A stretch of DNA of 20,629 bases from Sva-07 sp038321235 (GTDB taxonomy: Bacteria; Actinomycetota; Acidimicrobiia; Acidimicrobiales; Ilumatobacteraceae), in assembly GCA_038321235.1 (NCBI GenBank), contig JBBQEU010000060.1, forward strand, positions 1 through 20,629. Direction: 5' to 3'. How positions within the stretch are numbered: the stretch's first letter is position 1; every line of letters starts with the position of its first letter. Position numbers and translations under genes: made by a program. Shown here in pieces: positions 13,999-20,629 of this stretch. Under the pieces are notes generated by a model. The model saw only the letters and a list, made by a program, of their open reading frames with translations. It was not told where the DNA came from and did no database searches.

Positions 13999-14730
13999 AT
14001 GATGTCGGTCATGATTCGGCGTATCGGAACCTTGCTCATCGTCAGCGGGCTTGTCGTCGCATCCTGCGGCGGCTCGGACGGCGACACCTCGTCGACCACC
14101 GAGTTCACGCTGCTGCCCCCGACTTCGTCGACGTCGACCACCTCCACCACGAGCACCACGACGACCAGCACGACGACTCCGACCACCACGGTGGTTCCGA
14201 CCACCACGGTGGCACCGAGCACCACCGTGGCCGACCCGGCCGTTCAGGAGCTGCTCCTCAGCGGTGACGGCATCGGCACCGCCGGTTTCGGCGCTGATCC
14301 CGACGGCGTCATCGAGTACATGAACTCATATCTCGGCCCGCCGAGCAACGACACCGGCTGGATCGATCCGCTCACCATCGGGCTCTGCTCGGGGGATGAA
14401 CTGCGACAGGTGTCGTGGGGCGTGCTGACGTTGCTGTTCGGCGACGTCTCCGAGGTCGTCCAGGGTCGACGCCACTTCTTCGGCTACGGGTACGGCGAAC
14501 AGGGAGAGATCGGCAGCACACCGCTCGGGTTGCAGACCACCCGAGGCGTCACGATCGGCTCACGGGTGGTCGACGTCCGCGCTGCGTACCCGGCCGTGTC
14601 CATCAACCCCGAAGACGACTTCACGCCGCCGTTCTTCTTCGTCAACGACAGCCTTCGCGGTTTCCTCACCGGCGTGTCCGACGATGCGACCGTCACCGCC
14701 ATCCTCGGCGGCGGCGACTGCGGCATCTGA
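13999..14730 (+). CDS. Putative lipoprotein with Thr/Ser-rich linker
   Basis: A 243-residue secreted protein of unknown function. The N-terminus MMSVMIRRIGTLLIVSGLV has a charged n-region and a hydrophobic core, ending at VVASC with Cys23 as the probable lipidation site. Residues about 30-77 are a low-complexity Thr/Ser/Pro/Val linker, typical of a tether through the cell envelope. The rest (about 80-243) is a globular domain that I do not recognise; it holds a further Cys in GLCSGDE and one in GGGDCGI near the end, a possible disulfide. There are in-frame ATGs at 13999, 14002 and 14011 and no clear ribosome-binding site, so the start is uncertain by up to four residues. It stands 35 bp after the PIG-L gene. 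Confidence 0.8.
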   Translation: MMSVMIRRIGTLLIVSGLVVASCGGSDGDTSSTTEFTLLPPTSSTSTTSTTSTTTTSTTTPTTTVVPTTTVAPSTTVADPAVQELLLSGDGIGTAGFGADPDGVIEYMNSYLGPPSNDTGWIDPLTIGLCSGDELRQVSWGVLTLLFGDVSEVVQGRRHFFGYGYGEQGEIGSTPLGLQTTRGVTIGSRVVDVRAAYPAVSINPEDDFTPPFFFVNDSLRGFLTGVSDDATVTAILGGGDCGI

Positions 14731-14755
14731 CGACTCGCAACGCCCCAGACTGACC

Positions 14756-15142
14756 GTGGCGCTGTACGATTTTCACCGTTACCTGGCGTGGTTCCTCGTG
14801 ATCTCGAACGCTGCGGTCGGAGGGTGGGCGTTGGTCGCTCACGCCGTGCCGAGCCTGCGGGTGCGTCCGCTGTGGTGGGCCGTGATCGTTGCGCAGCTGT
14901 CGGCGTTCGCGATCGCCATCGTCGGCGTGGTCATGCTCGATCGATATGGCCTCGAACTCGACCAGTTCCACGCGCTCTACGGCTTCAGCTGCATCATCGC
15001 TGTCGGCATCCTCTACAGCTATCGGGGGAGTCCGTTCGTGAAGGACAAGGTGTACCTGCTGTACGGGTTCGGCAGCCTGTTCATCATGGGCCTGGGCCTG
15101 CGGGCGATGTACCTCGGGACACACTCGCCGTTCGCGCCCTGA
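14756..15142 (+). CDS. Small polytopic membrane protein of unknown function
   Basis: A 128-residue protein with four predicted membrane helices: WFLVISNAAVGGWALVAHAV (about 10-29), WWAVIVAQLSAFAIAIVGVV (about 39-58), FHALYGFSCIIAVGILYSY (about 69-87) and YLLYGFGSLFIMGLGLRAMY (about 98-117). I do not recognise the family. The GTG start at 14756 was chosen because upstream in-frame sequence reads through the lipoprotein gene and looks random. It lies 25 bp after the lipoprotein stop and may be co-transcribed with it. The next gene is convergent, and I see no terminator in the 28-bp gap. Confidence 0.75.
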   Translation: MALYDFHRYLAWFLVISNAAVGGWALVAHAVPSLRVRPLWWAVIVAQLSAFAIAIVGVVMLDRYGLELDQFHALYGFSCIIAVGILYSYRGSPFVKDKVYLLYGFGSLFIMGLGLRAMYLGTHSPFAP

Positions 15143-15170
15143 TCGTCGGCGTCGGAGGTCATGGGGGCGG

Positions 15171-16349
15171 TCAGGACCCGATACCGGACACGCCGATTCC
15201 CTGGGGCAGCTTGGCCGGGTCCCACGACAATTGGGCGAGGCCCTGCTGGCAGGCGAACCGATCTGTCATGCCGGCGACGTAGGCCACGGCGGCACGTAGA
15301 GCATCGGGACCACCCGCCTCGACGTGGTCCGCTCGCTCGCCGAGCGCCGCCGTGGTCGTCTGGTGGGGGATTGCATGGGGGCGGTCGGCGTAGTGCTCGA
15401 CGAGAGCGCGCAGCAGCGACACCACGGCGGTTGCCTGCTGCTGACTGGCCGGGCGCAGATAGACGAATTCGTAGTTGAAGCGGCGGAACTCGGCCAGTGC
15501 GTCGGCGATATCGGGATCCATACCGATGCGACCGGTGGCAACCGTGGCCGACACCATCGCTCGCACGAACGTGCCGAGTTGCCGCGATCGATCGCGTCCG
15601 CAGCGTTCGGCGACGATCGCTGGCAGCATGTCGGCGGTGGCGATGCCGGCGGCGACGGCGTCTTCGAAGTCGTGGCAGACATAGGCGATCCTGTCGGCCC
15701 ACGAGACCACCTCGCCTTCGGGCGTGCGCGGGGCAGGGAGACTCCACGAGTGGTTGCGGATGCCGTCGAGGGTCTCGGCGCAGAGATTGAGCGGGGCGAG
15801 TGTGACATCTGCACCCCAGGGCGCATGGTCGAAGCCGCCGTCGAGATACGGCGACAGTGCATCTTCGCTGGCATGACCGCCTGGACCGTGGCCGCAATCG
15901 TGACCGATCGCCATCGCCTCGACGAGCGGCACGTTCAGACTCAACGCCTCGGCAATCGAGCGGGCGACCTGGGCGACTTCGAGGGCGTGGGTCATCCGGG
16001 TTCGTTGGTGGTCGTCGGGGAACACGAATACCTGGGTCTTGCCGGCGAGACGGCGGAACGACGAATCGTGCAGGATGCGGTCGCGGTCGCGTTCGAAACA
16101 GGTGCGGAACGGATCCGGTGCCTCGTCGATCACCCGATGACCGGCTCCGTGCGATCGGGTGGCGTTGGTGGCCAGTGTTGCGGCCTCGTTGTCCTCGCGG
16201 ACTTCACGGGTTCGCACGACGGCGTCGCCCACCGTGGCGGTCGAATCGGCGTGGGCAACCACGACGTCATCGCTACCGTGCCCGGTCATCGTGGCGGCCC
16301 ACCGTTCGGCGCGTTCCTCGGCCGAATCCGGGTAGGGGAGATCGGCCAT
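15171..16349 (-). CDS. dgt: dGTPase-like deoxynucleotide triphosphohydrolase (HD domain)
   Basis: Dgt-family enzymes split dNTPs into deoxynucleoside and triphosphate. The 392-residue product contains FERDRDRILHDSSFRRLAGK (85-104), the first HD ligand in TRMTHALEVAQVAR (His121), GHDCGHGPGGH (His150/Asp151 metal pair) and WADRIAYVCHD with Asp219. These are the HD-superfamily metal ligands and the dNTPase signature. Compared with the usual start of the family, near REDNEAATLA here, there are about 48 extra N-terminal residues without a recognisable motif. A TANNNT box 6 nt upstream supports the ATG at 16349 as the true start. It is transcribed divergently from obg with only 50 bp between the starts. 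Confidence 0.92.
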   Translation of the reverse strand: MADLPYPDSAEERAERWAATMTGHGSDDVVVAHADSTATVGDAVVRTREVREDNEAATLATNATRSHGAGHRVIDEAPDPFRTCFERDRDRILHDSSFRRLAGKTQVFVFPDDHQRTRMTHALEVAQVARSIAEALSLNVPLVEAMAIGHDCGHGPGGHASEDALSPYLDGGFDHAPWGADVTLAPLNLCAETLDGIRNHSWSLPAPRTPEGEVVSWADRIAYVCHDFEDAVAAGIATADMLPAIVAERCGRDRSRQLGTFVRAMVSATVATGRIGMDPDIADALAEFRRFNYEFVYLRPASQQQATAVVSLLRALVEHYADRPHAIPHQTTTAALGERADHVEAGGPDALRAAVAYVAGMTDRFACQQGLAQLSWDPAKLPQGIGVSGIGS

Positions 16350-16355
16350 GCGAAA

Positions 16356-16361
16356 ACGATA
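16356..16361 (-). promoter_or_regulatory. -10 element, probable leaderless start of dgt
   Basis: TATCGT on the minus strand, 6 nt before the ATG at 16349. It matches TANNNT; no Shine-Dalgarno sequence is present. It shares the 50-bp divergent region with the obg promoter. Confidence 0.5.
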
Positions 16362-16386
16362 CGAGATGGCCTTGCGTCGGCGGCGT

Positions 16387-16392
16387 TAGCCT
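16387..16392 (+). promoter_or_regulatory. -10 element, probable leaderless start of obg
   Basis: TAGCCT lies 7 nt before the ATG at 16400. The sequence before the start codon has no purine-rich ribosome-binding site. No good -35 is visible at 16-18 nt. Confidence 0.5.
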
Positions 16393-16399
16393 TCGATAA

Positions 16400-17656
16400 A
16401 TGTCGCAGTTCGTCGACGAGTGCCAACTGAACGTACGCGGAGGCGATGGCGGCGCGGGCTGCATCAGCTTCCGCCGGGAGGGTCCAGAGTCGATGGGCGG
16501 CCCGAACGGTGGTGACGGCGGCAACGGCGGCGACGTCTGGCTGGTCGCCGACCACAACGTGTCGTCGCTGCTCGCATTCCGCGATCACCCACACCGTCGC
16601 GCCGACAACGGCGTCCACGGGAAGGGCAAGGACATGCACGGCCGTCGAGGCGAGTCGCTCGAGATCACCGTGCCGATGGGCACGGTCGTGTTCGACATGT
16701 ACTCCGGCGACATGCTCGCCGAACTGGTCAACCACGGCGACCGCTGGCTCTCCGCTGCTGGCGGACGAGGCGGCCGTGGCAACGCCAAGTTCCTGTCGAA
16801 CAAGCGGCGGGCGCCGAGTTTCGCCGAACAGGGCGAGCACGGCGAGCAACGGTGGCTGCGTCTCGAACTTCGCCTGATGGCCGACGTGGCGTTGGTCGGT
16901 TTCCCGAATGCCGGCAAGTCGACGTTCATCAGCGTCATTTCGGCTGCCAAGCCGAAGATTGCCGACTATCCGTTCACCACGCTCGAACCGAACCTCGGCG
17001 TGGTGCGCCTCGACGACGAGACCGAATTCGTCGTCGCCGACATCCCGGGCCTCATCGAAGGCGCCAGCGAGGGAAAGGGCCTCGGACATCAGTTCCTCCG
17101 CCACATCGAGCGGGCGCGTGTGCTGTGTCTGCTGCTCGACCTGGCGTCGATGGATGGCGTCAGCCCGCAGGAACAGGAACGGATCCTGCTGCACGAACTG
17201 GGCGCGTACCGGCCCGACCTGCTCGAACGCCCCCGGGTGGTGGTTGGCACGAAGGCCGACGTCGTACAGCCGGACGAACTTGCGGCGATGGGTTGGGACG
17301 GCCCGATCATGTCGGCGGTGACCGGCCAGGGCGTGTCCGATGTGGTCGGCCATCTCGCCCGCGAGGTTCACGACGTCCGCCAGGCAATCGAATGGCAAGA
17401 AGGTGTCGTCGTGTTGCGGCCCGAGGCGAGCGGCGCCGCGGTCGAACGGGTCGCCGACGGCGAGTTCCGCCTGCTCGGACGTGACGTCGAACGGGTTGTG
17501 GCGCTCAACGACGTGACCACGCCAGAGGCGCTGTCGTACATCGACTATCGGCTCGAACGCCTCGGCGTGCCCAAGATGCTCTCGAGGGCCGGCGCCCGCG
17601 AGGGAGACGTCATCTGGATCGGCGAGTTCAGCTTCGAGTACTCACCGGACCTCTGA
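16400..17656 (+). CDS. obg: GTPase Obg/CgtA
   Basis: Essential GTPase acting in 50S ribosome maturation and stress responses. The 418-residue product has the Gly-rich Obg fold (1-159; GGDGGNGGDVW and GGRGGRGNAKF), the G domain (160 to about 330) and a C-terminal OCT domain (about 340-418; VVVLRPEASGA to WIGEFSFEY). G1 is GFPNAGKST (167-175), G3 is DIPGLIEGA (214-222) and the G5 region is SAVTGQG (305-311). The G4 position reads GTKAD (283-287) where NKxD is usual, so Thr replaces Asn. In many bacteria obg follows rplU-rpmA; here the upstream neighbour is divergent dgt. proB follows after 6 nt, an arrangement also seen in other bacteria. Confidence 0.97.
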   Translation: MSQFVDECQLNVRGGDGGAGCISFRREGPESMGGPNGGDGGNGGDVWLVADHNVSSLLAFRDHPHRRADNGVHGKGKDMHGRRGESLEITVPMGTVVFDMYSGDMLAELVNHGDRWLSAAGGRGGRGNAKFLSNKRRAPSFAEQGEHGEQRWLRLELRLMADVALVGFPNAGKSTFISVISAAKPKIADYPFTTLEPNLGVVRLDDETEFVVADIPGLIEGASEGKGLGHQFLRHIERARVLCLLLDLASMDGVSPQEQERILLHELGAYRPDLLERPRVVVGTKADVVQPDELAAMGWDGPIMSAVTGQGVSDVVGHLAREVHDVRQAIEWQEGVVVLRPEASGAAVERVADGEFRLLGRDVERVVALNDVTTPEALSYIDYRLERLGVPKMLSRAGAREGDVIWIGEFSFEYSPDL

Positions 17657-17662
17657 GCTGAC

Positions 17663-18751
17663 ATGCGTGTCGTGGCGAAGATCGGGACGGCGTCGATCAC
17701 CGACGACCGTGGTGCCATCGACACCGCCGCGGTCGCCAAGCTCTCCGATGAGGTGGCGGCGCTGCGCACCGACGGCCACGAGGTGGTGGTGGTGTCGTCC
17801 GGCGCGGTGGCCGCCGGGGTTGCGGCGCTCGGGCTGGCGGCTCGACCGACCGACATGCAGACCCTGCAAGCGATCTCCGCTGCAGGTCAGAGCCGGCTCG
17901 TCGAGGCGTACAACCGCGAACTGGCTCGCCATGGTCTGGTCGGCGCGCAGGTGTTGCTCGACCCGCACGACTTCGTCGACCGCACCCAGTACCTCCACGC
18001 GCGCAGCACGATCGAACGGCTGCTCGAGCTCGGCTGCATTCCGGTGGTCAACGAGAACGATGCGATCGCCAACGACGAGTTGCGCTACGGCGACAACGAC
18101 CGGTTGGCGGCGCTGCTGGCGAACAGCATCAACGCCGACGTGCTGGTGCTGCTCACCGACATGGACGGGGTGTACACCGCAGACCCGCGGCGCGACCCCG
18201 CTGCGACCCTGATCCCGTTGGTGCGTGTCGGCGATCCGCTGCTCGCGGTTCGCGCCGAAGCGGGCGGGAGCGGCCGGGGGAGCGGCGGGATGGCATCGAA
18301 ACTCACCGCTGCGCGCATGGCGTCGTGGTCGGGCTTGCGCAGCGTGATCGCTCGCGCATCGCGTCCCGACGTGCTCGCTGGAGCGGTGTCCGCGGAGCTC
18401 GTCGGCACCACGTTCGAGGCTCACGATCGGTCGCTGTCGGCGCGCAAACTCTGGATCGCGTTCGCTGCCGAGGTGATGGGTTCCGTCGAGGTCGACGCGG
18501 GCGCCGAACGGGCGCTGACCGATCGCCCGAACAGTCTGCTGCCCGCCGGCGTGGTCGCAGTGGCCGGGTCGTTCGTCGTGGGTGACACGGTTGACATCGT
18601 CGGACCCGACGGTCGGGCGTTCGCTCGCGGGTTGGCCGCGGTCGATGCCGACGTTGCTCGCCGGGTCGTCGGCCTTCGCACGGGCGATCTCCCCGCCGGC
18701 GTGAATCACGAGGTCGTCCACCGCGACGACCTCGTCGTGCTCCCCACATGA
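17663..18751 (+). CDS. proB: Glutamate 5-kinase
   Basis: Phosphorylates the gamma-carboxyl of glutamate, the first step of proline synthesis, and is usually feedback-inhibited by proline. The 362-residue product has an amino-acid-kinase domain (1 to about 250) with VAKIGTASI, VVVSSGAVAAG, PVVNENDAIA, YGDNDRLAALLA and LTDMDGVYTADPR, and a C-terminal PUA domain (about 268-358; RALTDRPNSLLPAGVVAV to GVNHEVVHRDDLVVL). VAKIGTASI has Ile where many relatives have the Val of VVKVGSS. It starts 6 nt after the obg stop and must be co-transcribed with it. proA is not next to it in this window. Confidence 0.96.
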   Translation: MRVVAKIGTASITDDRGAIDTAAVAKLSDEVAALRTDGHEVVVVSSGAVAAGVAALGLAARPTDMQTLQAISAAGQSRLVEAYNRELARHGLVGAQVLLDPHDFVDRTQYLHARSTIERLLELGCIPVVNENDAIANDELRYGDNDRLAALLANSINADVLVLLTDMDGVYTADPRRDPAATLIPLVRVGDPLLAVRAEAGGSGRGSGGMASKLTAARMASWSGLRSVIARASRPDVLAGAVSAELVGTTFEAHDRSLSARKLWIAFAAEVMGSVEVDAGAERALTDRPNSLLPAGVVAVAGSFVVGDTVDIVGPDGRAFARGLAAVDADVARRVVGLRTGDLPAGVNHEVVHRDDLVVLPT

Positions 18752-18764
18752 GCCCAGCCCAATT

Positions 18765-18820
18765 CACGTTCGTGTCGTATTTCGGGTTGTGCGGTTCACC
18801 GGGAATGCAACACAAACGTG
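18765..18820. terminator. Large imperfect stem-loop between convergent proB and murJ
   Basis: CACGTTCGTGT (18765-18775) is almost the reverse complement of ACACAAACGTG (18810-18820): ten of eleven pairs match, and the odd pair becomes G-U when transcribed from the minus strand. The loop is 34 nt with a small inner repeat CGGT/ACCG. It lies alone in the 80-bp convergent gap. Its position suits a bidirectional terminator, but there is no T-tract, so the role is uncertain. Confidence 0.35.
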
Positions 18821-18831
18821 GCTTTCGGGCG

Positions 18832-20403
18832 TCAGCGGGGGAGGGGCAGGCGGCGGCGGACTGCGTCGAGCTCGGGCGCTCGTAGCAGCATCAGCACGCC
18901 GAGGTACACCGCGGCGCCGATTGCCGTCCCGACGACGATCCTGACGACGGCATCGATGCCGGCGTTGCCGCCAACCTGTTGTGTCACCAGCCACACCGCT
19001 TCGGCCATCAACACCGCAGCGAGGAACATCCGGGCGAGGCTCGACAGCAGCGGCCGCACCTCGAAGCCGGGCACCTTGTAGCTGAGGATCTGCATTGCCC
19101 ACAGCGACGAGATCATGTACGCGAAAGCGAACGCGAGGCCGAGGCCGAGCACGCCGTAGCGGTCCACGAGCACGAAGGCCAACACGATGTTGATCGCGTT
19201 CTCGACCACGTTGATCTTGAACGGCGTCTTGGTGTCCTTGTGGGCGTAGAACCCGCGCAGCACGAACATGTAGATCGAGAAGGCGCCGAGTCCGAGCGCC
19301 AGCCCGGCGAGTGCACGTTGGGCGGCATCGGCGTCGTCGGCGGAGAACTCGCCTCGTTGCAGCAGCGCGCCGATGATCGGTTGACGCAACACGAAGATGC
19401 CGACCCCGGCGGGAATCGTGAAGAGCGCAGTCATTCGAAGTCCGAGCGAGGCCTGGTCGACGAAGCCCGCTCGATCACGTCGGGCGACCGACCGTGACAT
19501 CTCTGGTTGGAACGTGGTGGCGATCGACACCGCCAGCAAGCCGTGGGGGAGTACGAAGAACGTGAAGGCATTGATGTACGCCGAGGCGTCGCTCGATCCG
19601 GGCTCGGCCAAATTGCGCACGACGAGCAGTGCCACCTGGTTGGCGACGACGAAGCCGATCGTCCAGAACGACAGTGACAGCAGCTTGCGGACCGCTGGGT
19701 GTTTGAAGTCGAAGTCGGGTCGGAACGCAAAGCCGCTGTGCGCCATCGCGGGAAGCAACACGATCGCCATCGAGGCGATGCCGGCGGTCGCGCCCAGACC
19801 GAGGGTCCAGCGCAGTCGGTCATCGCTGAGCACCTGCTCGAGCTGCCAGTCGGCCGAGCCGGCGTTCGGCAGCGAGAGCAGGAACGCGATGATCACCAGG
19901 TTCGGCAGGATCGGGCTCCACGCGGCGGCGAAGAACCGTCGGCGGCTGTTGAGGAACGCGTTCGCGAGACCGGTGAGGCCGTAGAAGAAGATCTGGATCA
20001 GGAAGATGCGGGCGAGGGTGGTGCCGACCGAGCGGTAGACGTCGGGATCGACGTCGCCGCCGACATTGATCGAGTACAGCCCGAAGATCAGGGGTGCTGC
20101 GAGCACTGCGACGGCGGTCAGCGCTCCCATCAGCACGACCGACACGGTGAGGACCACGTTGGTCGCCGCGTCGTCGTCCTGCTCGACGAAGGTCGAGAAC
20201 AACGGGACCAGTGTGGCCGACAGCAGGCCGCCGAGAAGCAAGTCGTACACGATGTTCGGGGTCTCGTTGGCGATCAGGTAAGCATCGGACAACGCGGTCT
20301 GGCCCAGCACGTAGCCGAGCACCACGATCCGCAGCAGCCCCGTGACCCGGGAGATGGCCGTGCCGCTGGCAACGACGACGTTGCTCCGCAGCAGTCCACT
20401 CAT
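18832..20403 (-). CDS. murJ: Lipid II flippase MurJ (MviN family)
   Basis: Flips the peptidoglycan precursor lipid II across the cytoplasmic membrane. The 523-residue product has the MviN/MurJ pattern of about 14 helices: SNVVVASGTAISRVTGLLR at the start, SDAYLIANETPNIVYDLLLG in the first loop, FLIQIFFYGLTGLANAFLNS, LPHGLLAVSIATTFQPEMSR and FVLRGFYAHKDTKTPFKIN. The conserved loop residues (Arg in SRVTGLLR, Asp in SDAY) are present. The ATG at 20403 was taken because homology begins there and a TANNNT box lies 8 nt upstream; the open frame further upstream enters the tandem repeat and looks random. There is no C-terminal pseudokinase extension as in mycobacterial MviN. Confidence 0.95.
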   Translation of the reverse strand: MSGLLRSNVVVASGTAISRVTGLLRIVVLGYVLGQTALSDAYLIANETPNIVYDLLLGGLLSATLVPLFSTFVEQDDDAATNVVLTVSVVLMGALTAVAVLAAPLIFGLYSINVGGDVDPDVYRSVGTTLARIFLIQIFFYGLTGLANAFLNSRRRFFAAAWSPILPNLVIIAFLLSLPNAGSADWQLEQVLSDDRLRWTLGLGATAGIASMAIVLLPAMAHSGFAFRPDFDFKHPAVRKLLSLSFWTIGFVVANQVALLVVRNLAEPGSSDASAYINAFTFFVLPHGLLAVSIATTFQPEMSRSVARRDRAGFVDQASLGLRMTALFTIPAGVGIFVLRQPIIGALLQRGEFSADDADAAQRALAGLALGLGAFSIYMFVLRGFYAHKDTKTPFKINVVENAINIVLAFVLVDRYGVLGLGLAFAFAYMISSLWAMQILSYKVPGFEVRPLLSSLARMFLAAVLMAEAVWLVTQQVGGNAGIDAVVRIVVGTAIGAAVYLGVLMLLRAPELDAVRRRLPLPR

Positions 20404-20411
20404 CCGAGCGA

Positions 20412-20417
20412 ACGCTA
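20412..20417 (-). promoter_or_regulatory. -10 element, probable leaderless start of murJ
   Basis: TAGCGT on the minus strand, 8 nt before the ATG at 20403, without a Shine-Dalgarno sequence. The 62-bp repeats start about 40 bp upstream of it. Confidence 0.45.
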
Positions 20418-20454
20418 GTGCGACCGGGTCACGTGACGCCGACCATCCTCCTGC

Positions 20455-20629
20455 GGTGAGAGTTGTGTGCAATCCCCCCGCTCACCTCTCACCGCAACCG
20501 GGTACCGCTACGCACCGGTGCGAGTTGTGTGCATCCCCCCCGCTCACCTCTCACCGCAATCGGGTACCGCTGCGCACCGGTGAGAGTTGTGTGCAATCCC
20601 CCCGCTCACCTCTCACCGCAACCGGGTAC
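20455..20629. repeat. 62-bp intergenic tandem repeat with internal inverted repeats (continues past window end)
   Basis: Copies at 20455-20516 and 20517-20578, and a partial third at 20579-20629 cut by the window end. Copies 1 and 2 differ at five positions; copy 3 equals copy 1 over its 51 visible bases. Each unit begins GGTGAGAG (GGTGCGAG in copy 2) and contains CTCTCACC 23 nt later, giving a stem of eight pairs; in copy 1 flanking bases extend it to TGCGGTGAGAG/CTCTCACCGCA. A C-run of six or seven lies in the loop. No coding frame is supported across it. It sits upstream of murJ, so it could affect its promoter or that of the unseen neighbour. Confidence 0.9.

Noticed and set aside
15324..16430. 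Plus-strand frame opposite dgt
   Set aside because: The HD-domain metal motifs are on the minus strand; the overlapping frame also runs past the obg start, which has its own -10 box.
18765..18820. Integron attC-like site
   Set aside because: The arms do not show the GTTRRRY/RYYYAAC pair in the right places, and there is no cassette gene or integrase nearby.
20455..20629. CRISPR array
   Set aside because: The whole 62-bp unit repeats with a few substitutions; there are no unique spacers between constant repeats.

Overview
This window is a GC-rich actinobacterial chromosome segment. Tightly packed genes, GTG/GTGA starts, the rpsA-coaE pair and protein sequence flavour suggest class Acidimicrobiia (Ilumatobacter-like). 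That taxonomic guess is an inference and was not searched. No phage, IS element, CRISPR array, tRNA or rRNA was seen. Most of the window is core or metabolic chromosome.

Layout. 1-1338 (+): 3' end of rpsA, with a long acidic Ala/Asp/Glu/Pro tail, overlapping coaE. 1376-4908 (-): a four-gene unit, read from its promoter as glutathione peroxidase, GCS2-type carboxylate-amine ligase, M20 amidohydrolase and gamma-glutamylcyclotransferase-like protein, with 4-bp overlaps between the last three. About 4957-5733 (-): remains of an MFS transporter fused to a cyclic-nucleotide-binding domain, broken by frameshifts and deletions. 5880-9931 (+): two tandem CNNM/CorC-type membrane proteins, a PH-SHOCT membrane protein and a cytosolic BtuF-like metal/cobalamin receptor fold. 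9987-10994 (-): galactokinase. 11060-15142 (+): alpha/beta hydrolase, AMACR-type CoA-transferase family III enzyme, PIG-L deacetylase, a Thr-rich lipoprotein and a small membrane protein. 15171-16349 (-): dGTPase-like HD hydrolase. 16400-18751 (+): obg and proB. 18832-20403 (-): murJ. 20455-20629: a 62-bp tandem repeat that runs off the window.

The most notable observation is the glutathione peroxidase. Its catalytic residue is encoded by an in-frame TGA at 4801-4803, and 18 nt downstream lies a stem-loop with a GGUC apical loop, matching the apical part of the E. coli fdhF SECIS element. This indicates a selenocysteine enzyme. It heads an operon of gamma-glutamyl/thiol-related genes, suggesting a selenium-dependent peroxide-defence and gamma-glutamyl compound module.

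A second pattern is regulatory. At least five transcription units have a TANNNT -10 hexamer ending 6-8 nt before the start codon and no visible Shine-Dalgarno sequence, the geometry expected of leaderless mRNAs. Genes inside operons instead use 1- or 4-bp start/stop overlaps or very short gaps.
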